DNA of 64,000 nucleotides from Paraburkholderia flava (lineage in GTDB: Bacteria; Pseudomonadota; Gammaproteobacteria; Burkholderiales; Burkholderiaceae). Under the pieces are notes generated by a model that was not told the origin of the DNA, made no database searches, and was given only the letters and a program-made list of their open reading frames with translations. This document shows, piece after piece, positions 17,823-24,902 of the stretch; the stretch's first letter is position 1; each line of letters begins with the position of its first letter. Position numbers and translations under genes: made by a program. The DNA lies in the NCBI RefSeq assembly GCF_004359985.1, contig NZ_SMRO01000001.1, positions 620,001 to 684,000 on the forward strand. Reading direction: 5' to 3'.

Positions 17823-18872
17823 TCAGGCCGCCTGCCAGCGTGCAGACGCGACGTCGAGCTTGCGCGGAATCAGCTTCAGGTTCGTGAACGTGTCGGCGAT
17901 CTGCTGCTGGTACGCGAACGTCGCATCGTCGATATGCTGCACACCGTAGCTCTGGCGCTTCAGCGCGATCTCCAGTGTCGCGGTGTCGAGGCCGACGAGC
18001 GGCGACAGTTGCGTCGCCACGGCGGGTATGTTGTCGCGCGCCCATGCATCGATCTTCGTGACCTCGTCGAGCACGGCGTGCACGAGTTGGGGCTGCGCGG
18101 CCGCGAACTTGCGGCTCGCGATGTAGTACTGCGTGTTGCGCACGAGACCTTCACCATCGACGAGCACCCGCGCATTCGCCTGCCGTTGTGCGGCCGCGTA
18201 GTACGGATCCCAGATCACCCATGCGTCGACACCGCGCTGCACGAATGCGGCACGCGCATCGGCGGGTGCGAGATAAGCGGGGACAATTTCGGAATAGCCG
18301 ATCTTCGCCTGTTCGAGCGCCTTCACCAGCAGGTAGTGAACGTTCGACCCGCGGTTCAACGCGACGCGCTTGCCGCGCAGATCGGCGACCGTGCGGATCG
18401 GCGAATCGGCCGGCACGACGATCGCCTCGCCCTTCGGCGCCGGCGGTTCGCTGCCGATATAGACGAAGTCGACGCCGCCCGCCTGCGCAAAAATCGGCGG
18501 TGTTTCGCCGACGGTGCCGATGTCGACCGCGCCGGCATTCAACCCTTCGAGCAATTGCGGACCGCCGGGAAATTCGAGCCACTGCACGGTCACGCCTTCG
18601 GCGGCGAGCCGTTTTTCCAACGAGCCGCGTGCCTTCAGCACGATGAAATTGCCGTACTTCTGATAGCCGATGCGCAGCGTCTTGCCGTTGCCCTGCGCGT
18701 GCGCGCTGCTGCTCGCGACGAGCGCCGCCGCGCCGCTGACGAGTGCCGTGCCACGTGCCGCCGCCAGCGCGCCGCCGACGGTAACCGCACTCGCGGCTTT
18801 CAGCCATGAACGTCGCGTGGTGCTGACGATGTCGTTGCCCGTGTGGTCGATGGAAGTTTTTTTCGATGCCAT
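17823..18872 (-). CDS. Aliphatic sulfonate ABC transporter substrate-binding protein, SsuA-like, Tat-type signal
   Basis: 349 aa. The N-terminal region carries a twin-arginine-like signal, TTRRSWLKAASAVTVGGAL, ending at a SAHAQ cleavage site near residue 60. The mature part has TLRIGYQKYGNFIVLKARG, VQWLEFPGGPQLLEGLNAG, VDIGTVGETPPIFAQAGG, VPADSPIRTVADLRGKRVAL and VDAWVIWDPYYAAAQRQA, all typical of SsuA. Start 18872 was chosen because it places the RR motif near the N-terminus; an in-frame upstream start at 18929 would add 19 residues. It faces the sulfonate operon tail to tail and is divergent from the sulfite dehydrogenase gene. Confidence 0.88.
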   Translation of the reverse strand: MASKKTSIDHTGNDIVSTTRRSWLKAASAVTVGGALAAARGTALVSGAAALVASSSAHAQGNGKTLRIGYQKYGNFIVLKARGSLEKRLAAEGVTVQWLEFPGGPQLLEGLNAGAVDIGTVGETPPIFAQAGGVDFVYIGSEPPAPKGEAIVVPADSPIRTVADLRGKRVALNRGSNVHYLLVKALEQAKIGYSEIVPAYLAPADARAAFVQRGVDAWVIWDPYYAAAQRQANARVLVDGEGLVRNTQYYIASRKFAAAQPQLVHAVLDEVTKIDAWARDNIPAVATQLSPLVGLDTATLEIALKRQSYGVQHIDDATFAYQQQIADTFTNLKLIPRKLDVASARWQAA

Positions 18873-19217
18873 GTGCGTGTGCCTGTCGATGAAACTGGTC
18901 TGCGGATGTGCTCGCATCATGCGTGGCACATTCCACGCGGGTCAATGAATCGCTTCGAGTTTTTTCTGCTATCGATTTCGTGAGGGGGAATTTGTGCGCT
19001 GTTGACGGCGTTATGCGCGTGGGTGCAATGGTTAGCTGAAACGGTCGGTTAGCGATGAGTGGCTGCGTTGCTACGATAGCTGTCCTGCATCGACTGCCTG
19101 CCGGATCGATCGCTATGACTCGTGACGCTTCTGTCGCTCGCGGCTGATCGGCAACGCTCGATGTTTTCGTTCATTCACTTGCGCTGTGTCCGTCGTGCAC
19201 CCGCTGCCGATTCATCG
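18873..19217. other. 345-bp divergent control region between ssuA-like and soxC-like genes
   Basis: No gene is seen. It separates two divergent sulfur genes and should contain both promoters. A weak promoter-like pair TTGACG (19002-19007) and TGCAAT (19024-19029) faces the sulfite dehydrogenase gene. A direct repeat GGTTAGC occurs at 19030-19036 and 19047-19053, 17 bp apart, a spacing compatible with a LysR-type or other dimeric regulator, but this is speculative. Confidence 0.35.
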
Positions 19218-20486
19218 ATGACTCACGATCCAAAACCATCGTCGCCACATCGCCGGCGCGTGCTTGGCAGCCTTGCGGGTACAGTCACCGGCACGCTCGC
19301 AGGCGGCTTCGCTACTGCAGCTCGCGCAGCAACGGCTGCATCAGGCTCTGTACTCGAACCCGCGCCGTGGACACTCGAGCCAGGCGCACCGCTGCTGTCG
19401 CCACCATATGGCGTGCCCTCCTCGTTCGAAGCTCGCGTGATCCGGCGCGTCGCACGAGCGCCTGCGATGCCGGGCTCCGGTTCATCGATGACACCGCTCG
19501 CCGATCTCGCCGGCAGCATCACCCCGAACGGCCTGTTCTACGAACGCCATCACGCCGGCGTGCCGCAGATCGATCCGGACCGTCACCGTCTCGCGATTCA
19601 CGGCCTCGTGCGCGAGCCACGCATCTTCACGATCGACGATCTGCTGCGTTTTCCATCAGAATCGCACATCTATTTTCTCGAGTGCTCCGGCAATACGGGC
19701 AGCGAATGGAACGGCCCGAGCGGTCTGCCGGTGCAGCTCACTCACGGACTGCTGTCGTGCTGCGAGTGGACCGGCGTGCGGCTCTCGACGCTGCTCGACG
19801 AAACCGGTGTTGCGCCGTCGGCGCGATGGCTGCTTGCTGAAGGCGCGGATGGCGCGGCGATGACGCGCAGTCTGCCGCTCGATCGGATTCTTGAGCGTGC
19901 GCTCGTCGTCTATGCGCAGAACGGCGAACGGTTGAGGCCGGAGAACGGTTATCCGTTGCGATTAATCGTGCCGGGCTTCGAAGGCAATACGAACATCAAG
20001 TGGCTGCGACGCATGAAGCTGATCCGCGCGCCGGAGATGACGCGCGAGGAAACGTCGAAGTACACGAGCCTGCTGCCGAATGGCTGCGCGCGGCAGTTCG
20101 TGTTCGAGATGGATGCGAAGTCGGTGATCACGCGGCCCTCGCCCGGCCATAAGCTCACGGAGCGCGGTTATCACGCGGTGAGCGGACTCGCGTGGTCGGG
20201 ACGCGGCAAGATTCGTGGCGTCGATGTGTCCGACGACGGCGGCCGCACGTGGCGCGCGGCGCGTCTCACAGGCACGGTGCACGATCGCGCGTTGACACGC
20301 TTCGTCGCGGACTGGCACTGGGACGGCGGGCTCACGACGCTGCAGAGTCGCGCCGTCGATGAAACCGGCTACGTGCAGCCGACTCGTGATGCGCTCGTCG
20401 CTGCTCGTGGTCTGAATACGCAGTATCACTACAACGCGATTCAGAGCTGGCGGGTGGGAGTGGATGGGGAGGTGCGTAATGCGTAG
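19218..20486 (+). CDS. soxC: Molybdenum sulfite dehydrogenase subunit, SoxC-like
   Basis: 422 aa with a Tat-type signal (PHRRRVLGSLAGTVTGTLAG, about 10-30). The sulfite-oxidase fold follows. The Mo-cofactor cysteine sits in YFLECSGNTGSEWNG (Cys near residue 156), followed by SCCEWTGVRLSTLL and GYPLRLIVPGFEGNTNIKWLRR (about 243-265). The dimerisation domain contains WSGRGKIRGVDVSDDGGRTW. The family oxidises sulfite to sulfate in the periplasm with a cytochrome c partner, and the next gene (8-nt overlap) encodes one. In this setting it likely disposes of sulfite set free by desulfonation. The start at 19218 puts the RR motif in the right place; 32 more in-frame codons lie upstream. Confidence 0.87.
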   Translation: MTHDPKPSSPHRRRVLGSLAGTVTGTLAGGFATAARAATAASGSVLEPAPWTLEPGAPLLSPPYGVPSSFEARVIRRVARAPAMPGSGSSMTPLADLAGSITPNGLFYERHHAGVPQIDPDRHRLAIHGLVREPRIFTIDDLLRFPSESHIYFLECSGNTGSEWNGPSGLPVQLTHGLLSCCEWTGVRLSTLLDETGVAPSARWLLAEGADGAAMTRSLPLDRILERALVVYAQNGERLRPENGYPLRLIVPGFEGNTNIKWLRRMKLIRAPEMTREETSKYTSLLPNGCARQFVFEMDAKSVITRPSPGHKLTERGYHAVSGLAWSGRGKIRGVDVSDDGGRTWRAARLTGTVHDRALTRFVADWHWDGGLTTLQSRAVDETGYVQPTRDALVAARGLNTQYHYNAIQSWRVGVDGEVRNA

Positions 20487-21036
20487 AGCGCGAGCGGTCG
20501 TATGGGCGATCGCGTTTGCATCGCTGGATGCGCTCGCGCAAACGTCGGCGCGACCCGATGTTACGACGCACGAGCGTTACGATATCGGCACGCCGGTCGC
20601 ACCTTCTGCGCTCGCCTCGTGGGACATCGACGTGAGTCCCGATGGTCGAGGCTTGCCGCTGGGTCACGGCAGCGTTGCACTCGGCAAGGAAATTTTCGCG
20701 GCGAAGTGCGCGATGTGCCATGGCGCGCAGGGGCAAGGCGGTATCGGCGATCAGTTGGTAGGCGGTGCGGGCACGCTGACCAGCGTAAAGCCGAAGAAAA
20801 CCGTCGGCAGTTACTGGCCGTATGCGACGACGCTGTTCGATTACATCCGTCGCGCGATGCCGTATAACGCGCCGCAATCGCTAACCGCCGATGAGGTCTA
20901 CGCGGTCAGTGCGTATCTGCTGTATCTGAACGGGATCGTGCCGGCGACCGCGCGACTCGACGCGAAGACGCTGCCGAAGGTGCGGATGCCGAATCGGGAA
21001 GGGTTTGTTGCTGATCCGCGGCCGGGGGCGTTATAG
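20479..21036 (+). CDS. Periplasmic c-type cytochrome partner of sulfite dehydrogenase (SoxD/SorB-like)
   Basis: 185 aa with a signal peptide (MRRARAVVWAIAFASLDALAQ). One haem c site, CAMCH, lies near residue 75 and is followed by GAQGQGGIGDQLVGG. A plausible axial Met lies in KVRMPNREGF near the C-terminus. The GSYWPYATTLFDYIRRAMPYNAPQSL block is characteristic of SoxD-type cytochromes. Its start lies inside the end of the soxC-like gene, so the two are translationally coupled. It is short compared with classical SoxD (about 380 aa, two haems), so a single-haem SorB-like role is more likely. Confidence 0.86.
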   Translation: MRRARAVVWAIAFASLDALAQTSARPDVTTHERYDIGTPVAPSALASWDIDVSPDGRGLPLGHGSVALGKEIFAAKCAMCHGAQGQGGIGDQLVGGAGTLTSVKPKKTVGSYWPYATTLFDYIRRAMPYNAPQSLTADEVYAVSAYLLYLNGIVPATARLDAKTLPKVRMPNREGFVADPRPGAL

Positions 21037-21075
21037 AAACAGCGGAAGCCGCCGCTCCCCCTATGCGTGTCTGAT

Positions 21076-21486
21076 CTACTCCGCCACCGACTCCACCAAC
21101 TGCTTGTCTTTCTCGACAATGAACGTGGCAACGATCCTCGATTTTTCGGGACCGTTGAGCACGCTGTGCGGTGTCTCGGGTGGAATCTGATAACCGTCGC
21201 CGGCCTTCACGACGAGATCCGGTTGCCCCACTATCGATAGCGTAATGCTGCCCGTGGCGATATAACTCGATTCGACTCCCGGATGCATATGTCGCGGGAC
21301 GTGCTCTCCCGGAGCGAGATCGAGCGTAACAAGGATGCAAACGTATTTGTCGCCAGGGTATTCGATTTTCTTCAGGAACCTGAGAGGGTATTGCGGCGAC
21401 GTCTGCGCATCGGCACGGCCTTGAGACAAAGCTAAACCCACCGTGGCGCAAATCGCGCCGGACACGAACCCGCGTCTGTTCAGCAT
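21076..21486 (-). CDS. Exported cupin-domain protein
   Basis: 136 aa with an RRGFVSGAICATVGLALSQG export signal (Tat-like RR at residues 4-5, ADA cleavage near 27). A single cupin barrel follows. Motif 1 is visible as GEHVPRHMHPGVESSYIATG (about 60-79, with His and Glu metal ligands), and motif 2 as GDGYQIPPETPHSVLNG (about 95-111). Such small periplasmic cupins often bind a metal and a small molecule, but the ligand cannot be named. It is convergent with the cytochrome gene, with only 39 bp between. Confidence 0.82.
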   Translation of the reverse strand: MLNRRGFVSGAICATVGLALSQGRADAQTSPQYPLRFLKKIEYPGDKYVCILVTLDLAPGEHVPRHMHPGVESSYIATGSITLSIVGQPDLVVKAGDGYQIPPETPHSVLNGPEKSRIVATFIVEKDKQLVESVAE

Positions 21487-21817
21487 AGTCCTGCTCCTTC
21501 GATCTGAATCTGGTTTCTACAGCGATGAACGGATACTTCTTCGAGTGAGGGAGATCAACCTTCCAGCCCTAACACTACTCACGTTCGAAATTGCGGCGAT
21601 GGGAGTTTTGTCACGCTGTGTATCGTTCATTGCGGTAGATACTTGCGGGTACAAATCTTTTGCAGAGGCGGAGAAGGTACTTTCCTGGTGACGCTCTCGC
21701 CCTTCCTTGCTTGACCGGCTACGTGCCAAACTTCCGGAGTGGCATACCGAATGGCTTTTATCCACCACACGACATCAGTCTAGAATCGCGGCTAACCTAC
21801 TCTCCACCGCGCCTCCG
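21487..21817. other. 331-bp intergenic region with no visible gene
   Basis: This separates the divergent cupin and ASCH-domain genes. It is somewhat more A/T-rich than its neighbours around 21500-21660 and contains no clear hairpin, tRNA or ORF with family features. The promoters for both genes are presumably here but were not identified. Confidence 0.3.
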
Positions 21818-22300
21818 ATGTCCACCCAAACCCCACAGTCCGAAGCCTTCTGGCACGACTACACCCAACACACCGGAATCGCATCGACCGATTACGACGT
21901 CGTCGCCTTCGGCGACAGCCCCGAGATGGCGACGGAACTCGCGAACCTCGTCATCGCCGGCACCAAACGAGCAACCGCATCGTTACTGCGCGACTACGCG
22001 TCACCGGACGCACTGCCGAAACCCGGCGACCACGTCGTGATGCTCGACGGCGACGGCATGCCACGCGCGATCTGGCGCACCACCGAAGTCACCATCAAAC
22101 CGCTGATCGACGTCGACGAGCGTTTTGCATGGGACGAAGGAGAAGGCGACCGCACTCGCGCGTGGTGGCTCGATGCGCATCGCGCGTTCTTCGGCGAGCA
22201 GGCCGCACAGGAAGGACTCACGATGCACGACGAAATCGAAACCGTGTTCGAGCGCTTCGAGATCGTGTGGCCGCTGTCCCTTTCCGACAAGCAACGCTAA
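21818..22300 (+). CDS. ASCH domain-containing protein
   Basis: 160 aa. The typical ASCH features are present: FGDSPEMATELANLVIAGTKRATASLL (about 27-53), containing the GxKxxT-like RNA/nucleotide-binding motif GTKRAT, then PKPGDHVVMLDGDGMPRAIWRTTEV (about 65-89) and a C-terminal DEGEGDRTRAWWLDAHRAFF. ASCH proteins share the PUA-like fold; some hydrolyse N4-acylcytidines or bind RNA. There is no operon partner: it is convergent with the aldo/keto reductase gene, 9 bp away. Confidence 0.88.
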   Translation: MSTQTPQSEAFWHDYTQHTGIASTDYDVVAFGDSPEMATELANLVIAGTKRATASLLRDYASPDALPKPGDHVVMLDGDGMPRAIWRTTEVTIKPLIDVDERFAWDEGEGDRTRAWWLDAHRAFFGEQAAQEGLTMHDEIETVFERFEIVWPLSLSDKQR

Positions 22301-22309
22301 GCGCTGCCC

Positions 22310-23113
22310 TTAATCCCAGGCCGGCGCCAGCCCGTCCGGACTCGTCAACCGTTCGCCGCGATCCAGCGCGGCAATCTCCGCGAGGTCCGCATCGCTCAAC
22401 GTAAGCGTGCGTGCGACGAGATTGCTTTCCAGATTCGCTCGCTTCGTCGACGACGGAATCACCGCATAACCCAGTTGCAACGCCCACGCGAGCACGACCT
22501 GCGCCGGCGTCGCATCGTGTCGCTGTGCGATGCGCACGATCGCCGGATCCGTCAACACCTTGCCATACGCGAGCGTCATGTACGACGTCACGTCGATGCC
22601 GTGACGCTGCGCGAAATCCACCACCTTGCGGTTCTGCAGATACGGATGCAGTTCGACCTGGTTGGTCGCGATCGCGTCGGCGCCGACCGCGTCAATGGCG
22701 CGCGTCATCAGATCGATCGTGAAGTTCGACACGCCGATCTGCCGTGTAAGGCCCAGCGCTTTCGCATCGGCAAGCGCGCTCATGAATTCGCGCACCGGCA
22801 CCGCATCGCCAGGTGACGGCCAGTGAACCAGCGTCAGGTCGACGTGGTCGGTGCGCAGCTTCGCGAGGCTGTCGCGCAGGCTCGGCACGAGCTTGTCGCG
22901 CGACAGGTTGTCGATCCAGATCTTCGTCGTCAGAAAGAGTTCATCGCGTGCGACGCCGCTCTCCTCGATCGCCTGTCCAACCTCGGCCTCGTTGCCGTAG
23001 ATCTGCGCGGTATCGATCGCGCGATAGCCGACGGCAAGACCGTCGCGCACCGATTGCTTCACGACGTCGCCCTTCAGGCGGAACGTCCCCATACCGAACG
23101 ATGGCAGCTTCAT
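22310..23113 (-). CDS. dkgB: Aldo/keto reductase, 2,5-diketo-D-gluconate reductase B-like
   Basis: 267 aa, with the catalytic tetrad visible: Asp in [17 protein letters not shown] (with Tyr), Lys in [10 protein letters not shown] and His in LTLVHWPSP. The C-terminal NADPH-binding segment [14 protein letters not shown] (about 220-233) is complete. Length and motifs fit the DkgB group that reduces 2,5-diketo-gluconate, methylglyoxal and other aldehydes. It is divergent from the carbohydrate module at 23.6 kb, but more than 450 bp away. Confidence 0.85.
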   Translation of the reverse strand: MKLPSFGMGTFRLKGDVVKQSVRDGLAVGYRAIDTAQIYGNEAEVGQAIEESGVARDELFLTTKIWIDNLSRDKLVPSLRDSLAKLRTDHVDLTLVHWPSPGDAVPVREFMSALADAKALGLTRQIGVSNFTIDLMTRAIDAVGADAIATNQVELHPYLQNRKVVDFAQRHGIDVTSYMTLAYGKVLTDPAIVRIAQRHDATPAQVVLAWALQLGYAVIPSSTKRANLESNLVARTLTLSDADLAEIAALDRGERLTSPDGLAPAWD

Positions 23114-23591
23114 GTGTTTAACCCCTCAGAAAGTGAAAACGGCTTGCGGATAAAAAGTGCGGGCGACGGCAGACTGACCGCGAGGTCAAGTGGCACGACG
23201 CGTCTCCGATGAACATGAACAGGCTTCGATTATTCAGGCTCGGCGGGTACGGAAAAAGCCGGGGCGAGGGACAAGAATTTTGCGGTGGACTCACGAATCG
23301 TGACTCGCGCAGAAAGGAACAGGGTGATGTTCGAAAGAACATTCAGCCGTAGTGGTCATGCCTTTCCACATCTCATCTCATCTGACCACCACCCTGCGGG
23401 TGCAGGATTTTTTCTGGCCTTATCAAGGATTTAACGTTCATACATATGGTTTTCCCTGGTATTCAGTCGCTCGCCAACTGATACGATGACTGACCATAAA
23501 CGCGCATAGATGTTCGAATTCGCGCATCGCCCAAAGCCGATACCGGAGCGCCCTCGCCTCCCGGCGGCCATACAAAGGAATGGAGACAGAC
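23114..23591. other. 478-bp control region upstream of the MFS-GH31-porin module
   Basis: No gene is supported. The region holds an inverted repeat at 23327-23342 (ATGTTC-GAAA-GAACAT). A second copy of its left 9-mer ATGTTCGAA lies at 23510-23518, and a GAACAT half-site at 23211-23216. The stretch 23400-23500 is A/T-rich and likely carries the promoter. The repeated motif suggests an operator for the sugar module. Confidence 0.4.
23327..23342. promoter_or_regulatory. Inverted repeat, candidate operator for the carbohydrate module
   Basis: Perfect 6-bp arms ATGTTC and GAACAT lie around GAAA, about 250 bp upstream of the MFS start, and the 9-mer ATGTTCGAA recurs at 23510-23518 closer to the gene. 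This arrangement fits two binding sites for a sugar-responsive regulator, but no such regulator is encoded next to it. Confidence 0.35.
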
Positions 23592-24878
23592 TTGAGAACA
23601 ATCGCTGGTCTGCGCTGGTGGATCATCGCGCTCGTGTGCGCCGGGACCATCGTGAACTACCTGTCGCGCAACGCCCTTGGCGTGATGGCGCCCGAGTTGA
23701 AGACGCTGCTGCATATGAGCACCCAGCAGTACTCGTACGTCGTCGGCGCGTTTCAGGTCGGCTACACGATCATGCAGCCGGTCTGCGGACTCATCATCGA
23801 TCTGATCGGCCTGCGTCTCGGCTTCGCGCTGTTTGCGTGTCTGTGGTCGGCGACGGGCATGCTGCACGGTCTCGCGAGCGGCTGGATGTCGCTCGCCGCG
23901 CTGCGCGGTCTGATGGGTCTGTCCGAAGCCGTCGCGATTCCGGCCGGCATGAAGGTCGTCGCGGAGTGGTTTCCGAATCGCGAGAAGTCGGTGGCGGTCG
24001 GTTACTTCAATGCCGGTACGTCGCTCGGTTCGCTGCTTGCGCCGCCGCTCGTCGTGTTTCTGTCGCTGCGTTACGGCTGGCAAAGCGCGTTTGCGGTTAC
24101 CGGTGCGCTGGGTTTTATCTGGGCGGTCGTGTGGTACGTGTTTTATCGCTCGCCCGCCGATCATCCGCGGATCGGCGCGAAGGAACGCAACGCGATCGTC
24201 GAAGGACAGACGCCCTCTGCTACCGGCAAGCAGGACAAGCGACGCATCCGCGAAGTGCTGGGCACGCGGCGTTTCTGGGCGATCGCGCAGGCGCGCTTCT
24301 TCGCCGAACCCGCATGGCAGACATTCAGCTTCTGGATTCCGCTATATCTCGCCACCGAACGTCACATGGACCTCAAGCAGATCGCGCTGTTCGCGTGGCT
24401 GCCGTTTCTCGCCGCCGACCTGGGCGGTCTGTTCGGCGGTTATCTATCGCCTTTCCTGATGAAGCGTCTGCGCATGCCGCTGATCTGGTCGCGTGTCGCG
24501 GGCGTCGTGCTCGGCGCGTTCATGATGATCGGACCTGCGTGCATCGGACTGGTCGCGTCGCCGTATCAGGCGATCGCCCTCTTCTGCGTCGGCGGCTTCG
24601 CGCATCAGATGATCTCCGCGCTCGTCAACACGCTCGCCGCCGATGTCTTCGAACCCGGCGAAGTCGGCACAGCGGCTGGTTTTGCGGGGATGGCCGCATG
24701 GATCGGTGGACTCGGTTTCTCGCTGCTGGTCGGCGCGCTCGCCGACAAGATCGGCTACACGCCGCTGTTCGGCGCGCTCGGTGCGTTCGATCTGATCGGC
24801 GCAACGTTGCTCGTGATCCTGATGCGCGGCGCGGTGAACAACCCGCGCGACGATCGCCCCGCAGGCCGCACGGCTTGA
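23592..24878 (+). CDS. MFS transporter, anion:cation symporter (hexuronate/ExuT-like) family
   Basis: 428 aa if translation starts at the TTG at 23592, which has GGAGACA at the ideal distance. An ATG at 23580 overlaps that ribosome site and would add four residues. The N-terminus AGLRWWIIALVCAGTIVNYLSRNALG is the hallmark of the ACS family (hexuronate, glucarate and phthalate symporters). FQVGYTIMQPVCGLIIDLIGLRLGF gives the loop 2-3 motif. Twelve membrane segments are evident. The GH31 gene follows 24 bp later, so it probably imports a sugar acid or glycoside that the enzyme cleaves. Confidence 0.87.
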   Translation: MRTIAGLRWWIIALVCAGTIVNYLSRNALGVMAPELKTLLHMSTQQYSYVVGAFQVGYTIMQPVCGLIIDLIGLRLGFALFACLWSATGMLHGLASGWMSLAALRGLMGLSEAVAIPAGMKVVAEWFPNREKSVAVGYFNAGTSLGSLLAPPLVVFLSLRYGWQSAFAVTGALGFIWAVVWYVFYRSPADHPRIGAKERNAIVEGQTPSATGKQDKRRIREVLGTRRFWAIAQARFFAEPAWQTFSFWIPLYLATERHMDLKQIALFAWLPFLAADLGGLFGGYLSPFLMKRLRMPLIWSRVAGVVLGAFMMIGPACIGLVASPYQAIALFCVGGFAHQMISALVNTLAADVFEPGEVGTAAGFAGMAAWIGGLGFSLLVGALADKIGYTPLFGALGAFDLIGATLLVILMRGAVNNPRDDRPAGRTA

Positions 24879-24902
24879 ACTGACTGGCTCCGGAAACACA
24901 TC

